From contig JANWXQ010000013.1 of NCBI GenBank assembly GCA_025057275.1, positions 1 through 64,000 on the forward strand: 64,000 nucleotides of DNA. Direction: 5' to 3'. Positions within the stretch are counted from its first letter, which is position 1. Each line of letters opens with the position of its first letter. Below are positions 16,154 to 24,926 of the stretch, piece by piece. The position numbers and the translations under genes were made by a program. Origin of the DNA: Chitinophagales bacterium. Its GTDB lineage: Bacteria; Bacteroidota; Bacteroidia; Chitinophagales; UBA10324. The notes beneath the pieces are model-generated. The model saw only the letters and a list, made by a program, of their open reading frames with translations, searched no databases and was not told the origin of the DNA.

Positions 16154-17617
16154 TCAGTAGCCGACAGCCAGCGGAATGGTAATCACCTGATCCGTCAGAT
16201 AAAGCACCAAAAGATAGATGCCGGGCGGCACCTCTGAGGTATCGAAATCAAACAACTGAGGCTGACCGCTGACCGAAAGTATGGTTGCCTTGACGGTGAC
16301 GCCTGCAGGCGTCAGCATACGACAGGCAACCTGCTGAGGCTCCGCTCCAAACAAGCGTAAAGAAAAAGATCCGCCGGATGGATTCGGAAAAACCGATGCC
16401 GTAGCCCCGGTGTTGCAACGCGCAGTGATCACCGGGCTGAAAGTGGCGGTCGCGTCCCAATCCACCTGCTTGAGGCGGTAATAACTGGTTCCGGCCAACG
16501 GAGCGGTATCGCGGAAGCTGTAGCGGTTTTGCTCTGCCGATGTGCCGGCACCTTCCACCCTTCCGATCGTATAAAAAGCACTGCCATCGGCCGAGCGTTC
16601 CACTTCAAAATGACTGTTGTTGCGCTCCGAGGCGGTTACCCACTGCAATTCGACAACCCCCTGCTGACATCTTCCGTCAAAATGCTGAAGCTCCACCGGC
16701 AGAAACGTACAATCCTGAATGAGCTTCACCGTATCGGTTACCGTAAGGCAGTCGTAAATGCCGGTAAATACGTAGGTCATCGGACCTGCAGGATTGGCCA
16801 CCGGGTTCAGGCAATTGGTGCAACTGAGTCCCGTTGCCGGCGTCCAGCTAACGGACTGAAAGTTGGAAGAAGCAGCAAGCGCCACCGGCGTTCCGGGGCA
16901 GAAGGTCAGGTCATTTCCTGCCGTATGCCACAATTCACAGAAGTATTGGTTGTTGTTTGCCTTTCCTGTCGCCGCCGTAATGCCGTAATAGACCATTGCA
17001 TTTCCGGCAAACAGCCAGTTTACCAGATCCACGTTCAGCGATTGGATCAGATTGCAGTTGAAGTACACGTTAAGCATCATCGATGCCGGGTCCCAGGTAA
17101 CCTGAACGAAATGGTAGGCATCGTCTTCCACGTTTACGCCAGGTCCTGCAACAGGAACGGCAAAAGCCAGCGTCCATGAAGGAATGCCTCCTGCATTGAT
17201 CTGACAATGATCGTCCACAATGTCATTGTATTGCCACTGGCCGTTGTTGTAGGTGTCAAATTCAATGATCAGGGAAGGGGCAATGGAATCATTCCCATAG
17301 GAAGCCGAAGCATAGCCCAGGTCTGCTCCCTGATAGCCGATGGCGGCATACCCTGCGGGGTCCTGGTGAAAAACGATGGATATACCATCGGCTCCCTGAT
17401 CCTTGTTTCCAAAGTTTAGCCGGTAATTGAGCCTGAAGGGCTTCGTCAGGTCCAGCAATTGATCATTCCACACCGAAGCCCGTTGCCCGTCTTTGTTTTT
17501 GGTCAGATGAAAGCAGCCTCCTCCCAGGCTGGTCGCATAGTTGAGATGCCATACCGACTGGGCACCAAGCTGACTTGCCGCCGGAACAAGCCACAAGAGC
17601 AGCCACAAGCGCTTCAT
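16154..17617 (-). CDS. Secreted L-type lectin-domain protein with T9SS sorting domain
   Basis: Started at the ATG at 17617 (487 aa), the protein has a signal peptide of about 18 residues. A legume-type lectin domain (about 22-240) follows, with LTKPFRLNYRLNFGN, GADGISIVFHQDP and the sugar/metal-binding segment IEFDTYNNGQW plus DDHCQINAGG. A Cys-containing Ig-like segment comes next (about 240-305), then a region with ERSADG and YYRLKQVDWD typical of Bacteroidota surface proteins, and a C-terminal T9SS tail (FPNPSGGSFSLRL, VPPGIYLLVLYL). It probably binds glycans at the cell surface. Upstream a near-consensus box TATCTTAG (17635-17642) could be its promoter. Confidence 0.9.
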   Translation of the reverse strand: MKRLWLLLWLVPAASQLGAQSVWHLNYATSLGGGCFHLTKNKDGQRASVWNDQLLDLTKPFRLNYRLNFGNKDQGADGISIVFHQDPAGYAAIGYQGADLGYASASYGNDSIAPSLIIEFDTYNNGQWQYNDIVDDHCQINAGGIPSWTLAFAVPVAGPGVNVEDDAYHFVQVTWDPASMMLNVYFNCNLIQSLNVDLVNWLFAGNAMVYYGITAATGKANNNQYFCELWHTAGNDLTFCPGTPVALAASSNFQSVSWTPATGLSCTNCLNPVANPAGPMTYVFTGIYDCLTVTDTVKLIQDCTFLPVELQHFDGRCQQGVVELQWVTASERNNSHFEVERSADGSAFYTIGRVEGAGTSAEQNRYSFRDTAPLAGTSYYRLKQVDWDATATFSPVITARCNTGATASVFPNPSGGSFSLRLFGAEPQQVACRMLTPAGVTVKATILSVSGQPQLFDFDTSEVPPGIYLLVLYLTDQVITIPLAVGY

Positions 17618-17728
17618 AGGCTCTAACGGATAGCCTAAGATAGCGACCCACTGCATCACCGGCAAAACAGGCAGCCAAAGTGTCTGACCTTATCCACAAC
17701 CCAACCGGCCGTTTACCGGCCCTACCGT

Positions 17729-17736
17729 TATCTTTG
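17729..17736 (+). promoter_or_regulatory. -7 box TATCTTTG ahead of uppP
   Basis: This is an exact TAnnTTTG match ending ten bases before the uppP ATG at 17747. The transcript's leader would be only a few bases long, leaving no room for a Shine-Dalgarno site. Confidence 0.65.
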
Positions 17737-17746
17737 GCGCCCGCTC

Positions 17747-18547
17747 ATGACGTTTTGGGACGCCATTATTCTGGCCATTGTAGAAGGCATCACCGAATAC
17801 CTGCCTATATCGTCCACTGGTCATATGGTCATCACCAATGCTTTATTGGGCATTCAGCGCGATCCGTTTGCCAAAGCCTACATCATCATCATCCAGTTCG
17901 GTGCCATCCTCAGCGTGGTGGTATTGTATTGGAAACGGTTTTTTCATTTTTCTCATCTGAACGCTGCGCTGGATTTTTACGGTAAGCTGGTATTGGCCTT
18001 TCTGCCGGCGGCCGTGGTAGGCGTTTTGCTGAACGACTACATTGACCGGCTGCTGGGCAGTCCCAAAATGGTAGCTTATGCACTGGTGGCCGGAGGCATC
18101 TTTTTTCTTTTTACCGACAAAATTTTTCCCAATCAAAACCATCCCGATCGGCCGCTCACCGTTCGTATGGCTTTAGGCATAGGCATTTTTCAGATTCTTG
18201 CCTTGTTTCCCGGTGTTTCCCGGGCGGCTTCCGTCATCATTGGTGGGCTGGCCCATGGTCTGAACCGAAAGCAGGCTGCCGAGTTTTCTTTTTTTCTCGC
18301 CGTACCCACCCTGATGGGCGCTTCCGTATTTGACCTGCGCGATAACATGCATTTGTTTTCTGCTCAGCACTTTTGGCTGCTGCTCGCCGGAACAGTGGTG
18401 TCTTTTGTAGTTGCCATGTTGGCCATCAAAGCATTTATCAGCTATCTGGCCCGACATGGTCTGATGATTTTTGGTTGGTATCGTATCCTGGTTGGGGGCT
18501 CCATTCTCGTACTCAAAAAGATGGGCATTAGCCTAACCATTGTGTAA
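17747..18547 (+). CDS. uppP: Undecaprenyl-diphosphatase (BacA type)
   Basis: UppP removes a phosphate from undecaprenyl diphosphate at the membrane, recycling the lipid carrier for peptidoglycan and other envelope polymers. The 266-residue protein is polytopic and shows the two family motifs: the EGITEYLPISSTGH segment near the N-terminus (Glu and Ser/His active-site residues) and FPGVSRAASVIIGG in the middle. The TAA stop shares its last base with the truB ATG (TAATG), so it begins a coupled uppP-truB-ribF operon. Confidence 0.96.
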   Translation: MTFWDAIILAIVEGITEYLPISSTGHMVITNALLGIQRDPFAKAYIIIIQFGAILSVVVLYWKRFFHFSHLNAALDFYGKLVLAFLPAAVVGVLLNDYIDRLLGSPKMVAYALVAGGIFFLFTDKIFPNQNHPDRPLTVRMALGIGIFQILALFPGVSRAASVIIGGLAHGLNRKQAAEFSFFLAVPTLMGASVFDLRDNMHLFSAQHFWLLLAGTVVSFVVAMLAIKAFISYLARHGLMIFGWYRILVGGSILVLKKMGISLTIV

Positions 18548-19248
18548 TGCGTAGCGATTTGCACAATGCCCTGCTGCTGTTTGATAAGCCGGTAGGATGG
18601 ACCTCTTTTGATGTGGTCAACAAGGTGCGAAAGCTGATAAAAACCAAGGTAGGGCATGCCGGTACCCTTGACCCCCTGGCATCGGGGCTGCTGTTGCTGT
18701 GCACCGGCGGCCGCTGCAAAAGCATAGAAGAACTGAAAGGTCTGGATAAAGAGTACACAGGAACGTTGGTTCTCGGAAGCGTTACGGAGTCGTATGATCT
18801 GGAAACGCCTCCGATGCCTTCAGGCCCATATGATCACTTAACGGAATCCGATCTGAAGCAGGTGATCAACCGTACGGAAGAACTGCTGTGGCAGCTGCCT
18901 CCCATGTATTCAGCAAAATATCATAAAGGAAAGCGATTATACCAACTGGCTCGAGCCGGTAAAGAAGCCGAGCGCCTCCCCCAGCAGGTGATGCTGCATC
19001 GGGCGGAATTGCTGGAGGTCCGTCTGCCCGAAGTGCGCTTTCGGCTGGTGTGCAGTAAAGGTTTCTACGTACGATCCTGGGTGCACGATTTGGGTCAGCA
19101 GCTGGGCTGCGGGGCCTACCTGAAAGCCCTGCAGCGTACCCGCGTCGGTCCGTACCTGCTCAACGATGCCTGGCAGATAACCGATTTTGTGAACTTTGTA
19201 CGGGGTACAGCCCATGATCGTACACCATCAGCCGGAACAGCTTGCTGA
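18547..19248 (+). CDS. truB: tRNA pseudouridine-55 synthase
   Basis: TruB converts U55 of the T-loop of tRNAs to pseudouridine. The 233-residue protein has the N-terminal motif LLFDKPVGWTSFDVV and the catalytic motif GHAGTLDPLASGLL with Asp42. Further on it has the KEYTGTLVLG strand and the YSAKYHKGKRLYQLAR segment that binds the T-loop; the C-terminal PUA-like extension of longer TruB proteins is absent. It is coupled to uppP by TAATG and overlaps the ribF start by 35 bases. Confidence 0.96.
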   Translation: MRSDLHNALLLFDKPVGWTSFDVVNKVRKLIKTKVGHAGTLDPLASGLLLLCTGGRCKSIEELKGLDKEYTGTLVLGSVTESYDLETPPMPSGPYDHLTESDLKQVINRTEELLWQLPPMYSAKYHKGKRLYQLARAGKEAERLPQQVMLHRAELLEVRLPEVRFRLVCSKGFYVRSWVHDLGQQLGCGAYLKALQRTRVGPYLLNDAWQITDFVNFVRGTAHDRTPSAGTAC

Positions 19249-20164
19249 ACTGCACGGTTGCGTGCTGACCACCGGCACGTTTGACGGCGTCCATCTGGGC
19301 CATCGTAAGCTTATCGAATGCCTGGTTGATGCCGCACGACAACGGCAGGTGCCTTCCGTTCTGATCACTTTTCACCCGCATCCCCGAAAGGTGATCCGGC
19401 CCGATCAGCCGCCCCTTCCATTGCTCACAACTACTGAAGAAAAACTGGAGCTGCTCCAGCCGCTTGGTATTGATCATGTCGTCATCGTTCCCTTCACGGA
19501 AGCGTTTTCCCGAATGTCGGCTACCGAATACGTGCAACAGTTTCTGGTGCAAGGGTTTCGGCCCAGGGCCATCGTTATCGGTTACAACCACCATTTTGGC
19601 CGCCACCGCGATGGGAACAGCGATCTGTTACGAAAGCTGGCTGCCGGTTTTCATTACGAAGTCATCGAAGTAGGCCGCCAGCAGGCCGACGATGTAGAGG
19701 CCAGCTCCACACGGATTCGTCTGGCATTGCAGGAAGGCGATGTGCAACAGGCTACCCGCCTGCTTACTTATCCCTACTTCCTCAGCGGCACGGTGGTGGC
19801 CGGCGACCGTATAGGCCGACAACTGGGTTTTCCCACGGCCAATCTGGAGCCTGCTTCACCTGATAAACTCATACCCGGCGATGGCGTTTATGCCGTGCAT
19901 GCCTGCATCAACCAAAGCAGCAGGCGCTATCCGGGACTGACGGCCATCGGAAAACGCCCTACCGTTAACGGCCGCACCCGCACCATTGAAACGTACCTGC
20001 TCGATTTTGACGGGCAGCTTTACGGCTGCAATCTGCGGATTGAATTCCTTCACTTCCTCCGCCCGGAACGCACCTTTCCCAATGTGGACGAGCTGGTGGC
20101 AGCGATGAAAGCCGATGAACAGGCTGCCCGCATGTTGCCGGATCTGTTCACCAGCTTAACCTGA
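19214..20164 (+). CDS. ribF: Bifunctional riboflavin kinase / FAD synthetase
   Basis: RibF phosphorylates riboflavin to FMN and adenylates FMN to FAD. The N-terminal adenylyltransferase domain (about 1-180) has TTGTFDGVHLGHRKL and VIGYNHHFGRHRDGN. The C-terminal kinase domain (about 185-310) has GRQLGFPTANLE, GVYAV and the IETYLLDFDGQLYG segment. The open frame begins upstream at 19196, but the ATG at 19214 fits the family length and gives 316 aa. It overlaps truB by 35 bases and ends the operon. No FMN riboswitch lies upstream. Confidence 0.95.
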   Translation: MIVHHQPEQLAELHGCVLTTGTFDGVHLGHRKLIECLVDAARQRQVPSVLITFHPHPRKVIRPDQPPLPLLTTTEEKLELLQPLGIDHVVIVPFTEAFSRMSATEYVQQFLVQGFRPRAIVIGYNHHFGRHRDGNSDLLRKLAAGFHYEVIEVGRQQADDVEASSTRIRLALQEGDVQQATRLLTYPYFLSGTVVAGDRIGRQLGFPTANLEPASPDKLIPGDGVYAVHACINQSSRRYPGLTAIGKRPTVNGRTRTIETYLLDFDGQLYGCNLRIEFLHFLRPERTFPNVDELVAAMKADEQAARMLPDLFTSLT

Positions 20165-20237
20165 AGGCAACGTCTTTGTTCTCAAGAAAAACCTGTTGAC
20201 CACTGGGTCGTAATCAGCAAAGGAGGTTCTGGTGTAC

Positions 20238-20266
20238 TTTTTCTGCTGGTCAGGGAATCAGAAAAA
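20238..20266. terminator. AT-rich hairpin between convergent ribF and TonB receptor gene
   Basis: TTTTTCTG (20238-20245) is an exact inverse of CAGAAAAA (20259-20266) with a 13-base loop. With A tracts on one side and T tracts on the other it could end transcription from both directions. The rest of the 124-base gap shows nothing else. Confidence 0.5.
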
Positions 20267-20288
20267 GGTCCAATGCCTGTGGTAGTGC

Positions 20289-22520
20289 TCATTGTACGCT
20301 TTCGCCCTTCAACGCAAAACGTAAACCGGCATAAAACATTCTGCCGCTCAGCGGTCCCCAGACAAAGCTGGCATCAAAGTACGGCCCGAAAGGATCATCA
20401 GGGGCAATGATGCGGTTCTGTTGAATCGCATTGGTCATGTTTTCTGAGCCCACATAAAATTCCCAGTTTTTCCAGGTGTGTTGCACCTGAGCAATCAGTC
20501 GCACGTACGGTTCGGAACGTTCCGGCATACGATACGGCTCCGGATTGGCCTGCGTGTCGGGAAGTCGCTGCGAACCCACCCACTGGCTGATGAATGTGCC
20601 TGACCAGCGCTTATTGGGAGTGGTGTAGTGCGCAAAAGCCACCGCCCGGTGCCTGGGGGTGTAGGGTTGCTCCCGAAGCCGGTCGCCTATGGTAAGCCGC
20701 ACCTCATTGTAGCGGTAGGAAAAACGCAGTTCCAGCCCATCCATCGGACAGATGCCTATTTCTGCCTGCGCCACATGAGAGTACGATCTGCCGTTCAGGT
20801 TATAAAGACGCAGTTCGGAAGGGTTGCTATCGGCATCCACCACCACCTGATGCAGAAACTGCGTGCGGAACACGTCAACGAGAAAACTGAAATCCCGGCC
20901 AAACCAACGGGCTTCCTGCACCAACCCTATGCCTGACGTCCAGGCCTTTTCCAATTGCAGGTCGGGAGCAATGATCAGGGTGCGCGAACTGGCCAGATAG
21001 CCGCTATTGTCCATGAGCGGTTCGGCAACCCGAAAGCCGGTTCCTGTAGACAAACGCAGGGTCGTAAACGGGGCCGGCGCATAGCGCATATGAATGCGTG
21101 GGCTTACCTGCATGCCGTAGAGATTGTGCCAGTCGGCGCGCATGCCGGCAACCACAGTCCAATGTTGCTCATCGTTGTAAGTGTACTCGGCAAAAGCCCC
21201 GGGCACCGACTGCCGGCGGTCCTGCACCAGATCAGCAAATCGTTCCCGCTTGTCATCCCACAACCAGGATAAACCTGCCTTGTACTTATGCATGGTCGAG
21301 CCCAGCACCGAGGAAAAGATCAGGTTTCCAAACAACTGATTTTCCTTACCGCTGTATTGACGCAGACCATAATATCCTTGCTGATCATGAACGGTGCCGA
21401 ACAGTTGCAGCCCCAGGCTTTGATACGGCTTTCCAGGAAACAGCAGCGCCGCTTTGGCAAAGGCCTCTGCGCGCCGGATCGTCATCCCTGTTCCGTAATG
21501 GAGGTCGCCCAGCTTATCGGTCTCCGGATGAAAGTGAACCGATCCGCCCCAACGGTTGTCGTAAATTCCTTTGATGCCGAACTGCACCTCCACCTGCTCG
21601 TTATGCTGCAACAGCCATCGATCCATCAACATAAGCTGCTCGCTGACGGGCTGATCCAGAAAATAATCGCCGTTTACATCCATGTGGCTGCGCATCATGG
21701 CTCCATGGGTCAGCAGCAAATGACTCAGTGAAGGAGTAACCTGCTGCCTGGTGTGCAGATTCAATTCATAGCGCTGCTCACTGTTGGCGTATCCATTAAC
21801 AAAAAATACGTCTGCCGAATCCGGTCGGAACAATTCCACATTAATCTGCCCGGTGATTGCGTCGTAACCGTTGACCACGCTGCCGGTACCCTTACTGACC
21901 GAAATGGTTTTTAGCCATGTTCCCGGAAAATGGCTAAGCCCGATGGTTCCGGCCAGGCCGCGCAGCGTAGGTACTGCTTCGGTGAGGAGCTGGGCGTAGC
22001 GCCCTGCCAGGCCCAGCATACGGATCTGCCGAAAACCCGTAACGGCATCGCTGAAACTGGCATCAACTGTAGCGTTGGCCTCAAAGCTTTCCGACAGATT
22101 GCAGCATGCCGTGCTCTCTAACTGGCTGCGGGTGATAATTTCTGTAGGACGCACGTTCAATAAGGACAGCGTGGTGCTACGGTCAGCCGCGTCTACTTCC
22201 ACACCAGAAAGCACATGCACTTTTCGCAACACCATTTGCACGCTGGCTGCACTCGTGGCCAGGGTATCAGGGGCATAACCTGCATGGCTGAACACCAGCA
22301 GATAGGGCGGCGAACCCAACGACGTAAGCTCAAACCGGCCGTCAGCATCGGTAAGCTGCCACAGGCCGCTGCGGGTTTCTGTAACCAAAACCCCGGACAG
22401 GGGAACCTGAATTCCCAGCGAATCGCGGCCATATACCCTGCCGCTAACTTGCTGGGCTGTGACAGCGGCTGAAAAGAAGATGAAAAAGAAAAATGTTAAA
22501 ATTCTGGTTATTAAATGCAT
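20289..22520 (-). CDS. TonB-dependent outer-membrane receptor (probable metal uptake type)
   Basis: From the ATG at 22520 the protein has 743 residues: a signal peptide (ending TAQQ), a carboxypeptidase-regulatory-like domain (about 25-105; SGVLVTETRSGLWQLTDADG), a plug and a 22-strand barrel. The plug contains ESTACCNLSESFE, then TDAVTG-like and GTGSVVNGYDAITGQINVE segments. The Cys-Cys-Asn signature marks a Bacteroidota receptor group I recall beside genes for heavy-metal handling, and here it lies 71 bases downstream of a Cys-rich HYC_CC_PP-like gene. Copper or a related metal is therefore a reasonable guess for the ligand, but it is inference. The two genes form an operon. Confidence 0.9.
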   Translation of the reverse strand: MHLITRILTFFFFIFFSAAVTAQQVSGRVYGRDSLGIQVPLSGVLVTETRSGLWQLTDADGRFELTSLGSPPYLLVFSHAGYAPDTLATSAASVQMVLRKVHVLSGVEVDAADRSTTLSLLNVRPTEIITRSQLESTACCNLSESFEANATVDASFSDAVTGFRQIRMLGLAGRYAQLLTEAVPTLRGLAGTIGLSHFPGTWLKTISVSKGTGSVVNGYDAITGQINVELFRPDSADVFFVNGYANSEQRYELNLHTRQQVTPSLSHLLLTHGAMMRSHMDVNGDYFLDQPVSEQLMLMDRWLLQHNEQVEVQFGIKGIYDNRWGGSVHFHPETDKLGDLHYGTGMTIRRAEAFAKAALLFPGKPYQSLGLQLFGTVHDQQGYYGLRQYSGKENQLFGNLIFSSVLGSTMHKYKAGLSWLWDDKRERFADLVQDRRQSVPGAFAEYTYNDEQHWTVVAGMRADWHNLYGMQVSPRIHMRYAPAPFTTLRLSTGTGFRVAEPLMDNSGYLASSRTLIIAPDLQLEKAWTSGIGLVQEARWFGRDFSFLVDVFRTQFLHQVVVDADSNPSELRLYNLNGRSYSHVAQAEIGICPMDGLELRFSYRYNEVRLTIGDRLREQPYTPRHRAVAFAHYTTPNKRWSGTFISQWVGSQRLPDTQANPEPYRMPERSEPYVRLIAQVQHTWKNWEFYVGSENMTNAIQQNRIIAPDDPFGPYFDASFVWGPLSGRMFYAGLRFALKGESVQ

Positions 22521-22591
22521 GTAAAAAAGTTTAGGGTGAAACCAAAAGGAACCATGAATCAGCGGCAATCAAATGCCGCTGCCCTAAACCC

Positions 22592-22957
22592 TCAGATCAA
22601 AAAACAGCAATACAAGACCTCTGGCACCCGATCTGCCGCCACACGGGCATCGTTATCGCTACCTACATCCAACAGGTCATAGGAACGACAGGTAAACCAT
22701 TCAGCCAGCGGTACCGGCTGCACCATTTGCGCAGGCGGCTGGCATATTTTCTTTTCGGTAGCAGAAACAAACGTATCCTTCAGCCGCAGCAGCAGCACCT
22801 CTACATCGCAACAGGCATCGGTGCCCTCGTCGCAGCAGCTCTTGCTGGCCATCAGGGCTTCAGGCGTCAGCTTGCAGGTGTAATGCACATGCACAACCCC
22901 CACGCTGGCGGTAACAAAAACCAGCAACAGCAGCAGCGATATGTAACGACGCATCAT
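22592..22957 (-). CDS. Cys-rich exported protein, HYC_CC_PP-like family
   Basis: This 121-residue protein starts with a signal peptide (about 1-20, LLLLLVFVTASVG) and then shows HYTC, SCCD, ACCD and CQPPAQ, nine cysteines in all. The pattern of His-Tyr-Cys, two Cys-Cys pairs and Pro-Pro is that of a small Bacteroidota family named after these residues. The biochemical function is not established; paired cysteines and the neighbouring receptor point to metal binding. It has its own exact promoter box at 22971 and leads the two-gene operon. An ATG three bases further in could also serve as the start. Confidence 0.75.
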   Translation of the reverse strand: MMRRYISLLLLLVFVTASVGVVHVHYTCKLTPEALMASKSCCDEGTDACCDVEVLLLRLKDTFVSATEKKICQPPAQMVQPVPLAEWFTCRSYDLLDVGSDNDARVAADRVPEVLYCCFLI

Positions 22958-22970
22958 CGTAATGCCTATG

Positions 22971-22978
22971 CAAAGTTA
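22971..22978 (-). promoter_or_regulatory. -7 box TAACTTTG ahead of the Cys-rich protein/receptor operon
   Basis: This is an exact TAnnTTTG match on the minus strand, 13 bases before the ATG at 22957. I saw no operator-like repeat beside it that would suggest a metal-responsive repressor. Confidence 0.6.
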
Positions 22979-23057
22979 AGCCATAGTCTGCTTGTTTCGG
23001 GCCGATGAGCCGTTCCTGCCCAGTGGACAATCAGGTTTTTTTGGCTGGAAAAGCCAC

Positions 23058-23065
23058 TATATTTG
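23058..23065 (+). promoter_or_regulatory. -7 box TATATTTG ahead of queA
   Basis: This is an exact TAnnTTTG match 67 bases before the queA ATG. TTG at 23041-23043 could serve as the -33 element, at a short spacing of 14 bases. Confidence 0.6.
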
Positions 23066-23132
23066 CAGGCCATTTACAAAAAGCTCCGGCTTCCGACGGT
23101 GTTAATAAACCGTAATTTATTAAACCCGACAC

Positions 23133-24182
23133 ATGAAACTTTCGCAATTCAAGTTTGACCTACCCAATTCCCTGATCGCACTGTATCCTCCCAAGAACCG
23201 CGAAGATTCGCGCCTGATGGTCATTGAGCGCAAGACGGGAAAAATCAAGCACAAGCATTTCCGCGACATTCTGCAGATTTTCAATGAAGGCGATTGCCTG
23301 GTGCTGAACAATACCCGGGTGTTTCCGGCCCGCATGTACGGGCGCAAGGAAAAAACCGGGGCCAAGATCGAAGTCTTTCTGCTGCGCGAACTCAACAGGC
23401 AGATGCGCCTCTGGGATGTGCTGGTGGACCCGGCGCGCAAAATACGGGTAGGCAACAAGTTGTATTTCGGTAATGACGGGCATCTGGTTGCCGAAGTGGT
23501 GGATAACACCACCAGCCGCGGCCGAACCATTCGCTTTCTGTACGATGGTTCCGATGAAGAGCTCCGCCAAACCCTATACGCTTTGGGGGAAACGCCCATA
23601 CCCAAATACATCAAGCGAAAGCCTGAGCCCCTGGATGCCGAACGCTATCAGACTGTTTATGCCAAACACGAAGGCGCTGTGGCTGCACCCACCAGCGGCC
23701 TGCATTTCAGCCGCGAGCTGCTCAAGCGACTGGAAATAAAAGGGGTGGATCTGGCAGAAATAACCCTGCACATCGGGCTGGGGACCTTTAGGCAAATTGA
23801 GGTGGAAGACCTGAGCAAACACAAAATGGATGCTGAATATTTCAAGGTGGACGCCGCTGCCTGCTCGATCATCAATAAGGCATTGGACAACCAGAAGCGG
23901 GTTTGTGCGGTAGGAACCACCACCATGCGCGCCCTGGAGTCATCCATTTCGGCTACGCGGCGCGTGAAACCGGTAGAGGGCTGGACCAACCTGTTCATCC
24001 ATCCGCCCTATGAATTCAGCATAGCCAATGCCATGATCACCAACTTCCATCTTCCCAAAACCAGTTTGCTGATTCTGGTTTGCGCTTTTTTGGGCTATGA
24101 CCTTACTATGGAAGCGTACAAGCTGGCGATTAAGGAAAAATACCGTTTCGCCACCTACGGCGATGCCATGCTGATTCTTTGA
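23133..24182 (+). CDS. queA: S-adenosylmethionine:tRNA ribosyltransferase-isomerase
   Basis: QueA transfers the ribosyl part of S-adenosylmethionine to preQ1 in tRNA, making epoxyqueuosine. The 349-residue protein has the family's start [18 protein letters not shown], then [15 protein letters not shown], the [14 protein letters not shown] motif, [11 protein letters not shown] and the C-terminal [17 protein letters not shown]. Length is normal. It is followed by ispD after 43 bases in the same direction, a likely shared transcript. Confidence 0.97.
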   Translation: MKLSQFKFDLPNSLIALYPPKNREDSRLMVIERKTGKIKHKHFRDILQIFNEGDCLVLNNTRVFPARMYGRKEKTGAKIEVFLLRELNRQMRLWDVLVDPARKIRVGNKLYFGNDGHLVAEVVDNTTSRGRTIRFLYDGSDEELRQTLYALGETPIPKYIKRKPEPLDAERYQTVYAKHEGAVAAPTSGLHFSRELLKRLEIKGVDLAEITLHIGLGTFRQIEVEDLSKHKMDAEYFKVDAAACSIINKALDNQKRVCAVGTTTMRALESSISATRRVKPVEGWTNLFIHPPYEFSIANAMITNFHLPKTSLLILVCAFLGYDLTMEAYKLAIKEKYRFATYGDAMLIL

Positions 24183-24225
24183 CCGCTGATTTTGTTATCT
24201 TGACCAACGCAATGCCGGTCGCGCG

Positions 24226-24921
24226 ATGACCGAAAGGGACGAGTTTGTAAAATACATTCTGATCGCTGCCGGAGGTTATGGCAGTCGCATGAACACGGCC
24301 GTTCCCAAGCAATTTCTGACTTTATGCGGCAAGCCGATCATCGTTCATACCCTGCATCGCTTTCATCGCATCTGGCCTGATGCTGTCTTTGTGGTGGCCA
24401 TAGCCGAAGAACATCTGGCGCAATGGAAAAAGCTGCGTCGCAAATACTGCTCGGGCCTGAATATCTCTGAAGTCAAGGGTGGCGCCACACGGTTTCATTC
24501 TATAAAAAACGGCTTGAAACGCGTCAAGGATGACGGCATTGCCATTATTCATGATGCCTGCCGGCCGTTATTCAGCCGCACCCTGCTGCTCAAGTGTCTG
24601 GCGGCTGCAGTGAAAAGCGGATCGGCCGTTCCAGCAGTGGATTTACAGGATTCCATCCGCGAAATCATGGCTTCCGGCAGCAGGCACCGGCCGCGCATGC
24701 GATACAAGCTGGTGCAAACGCCCCAATGCTTTCGCGCTCCACTCATTAAGGCTGCTTACCGGCAAACCTTTCAGAAGGAATTTACCGACGATGCTTCCGT
24801 TCTGGAAGCACATGGCGGAACGGTTCATCTGGTGGAGGGCGATCCGATAAACATCAAAATCACCACCCCTCTGGACCTGCTGGTAGCCGAAAAGCTGCTT
24901 GCTGCTTTTCCCGATCCCTGA
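24226..24921 (+). CDS. ispD: 2-C-methyl-D-erythritol 4-phosphate cytidylyltransferase
   Basis: IspD joins CTP to methylerythritol phosphate in the non-mevalonate isoprenoid pathway. The 231-residue protein has the nucleotide-binding loop AAGGYGSRMNTAVPKQF, then the IIHDACRPLFS motif and the C-terminal TDDASVLEAHGG and GDPINIKITTPLDLL motifs. In the first loop Asn replaces the usual Gly after Arg-Met, a mild change. The gene is followed after five bases by a glycosyltransferase gene. Confidence 0.95.
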   Translation: MTERDEFVKYILIAAGGYGSRMNTAVPKQFLTLCGKPIIVHTLHRFHRIWPDAVFVVAIAEEHLAQWKKLRRKYCSGLNISEVKGGATRFHSIKNGLKRVKDDGIAIIHDACRPLFSRTLLLKCLAAAVKSGSAVPAVDLQDSIREIMASGSRHRPRMRYKLVQTPQCFRAPLIKAAYRQTFQKEFTDDASVLEAHGGTVHLVEGDPINIKITTPLDLLVAEKLLAAFPDP

Positions 24922-24926
24922 GCTTT

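Noticed and set aside
16529-17179. A 216-codon plus-strand frame opposite the lectin gene
   Set aside because: The minus strand encodes a clear lectin plus T9SS protein here; the opposite product has no domain.
20165-20288. FMN riboswitch or small RNA near ribF
   Set aside because: The gap lies downstream of ribF and shows only an AT-rich hairpin; no riboswitch-like conserved blocks were seen upstream of uppP-truB-ribF either.
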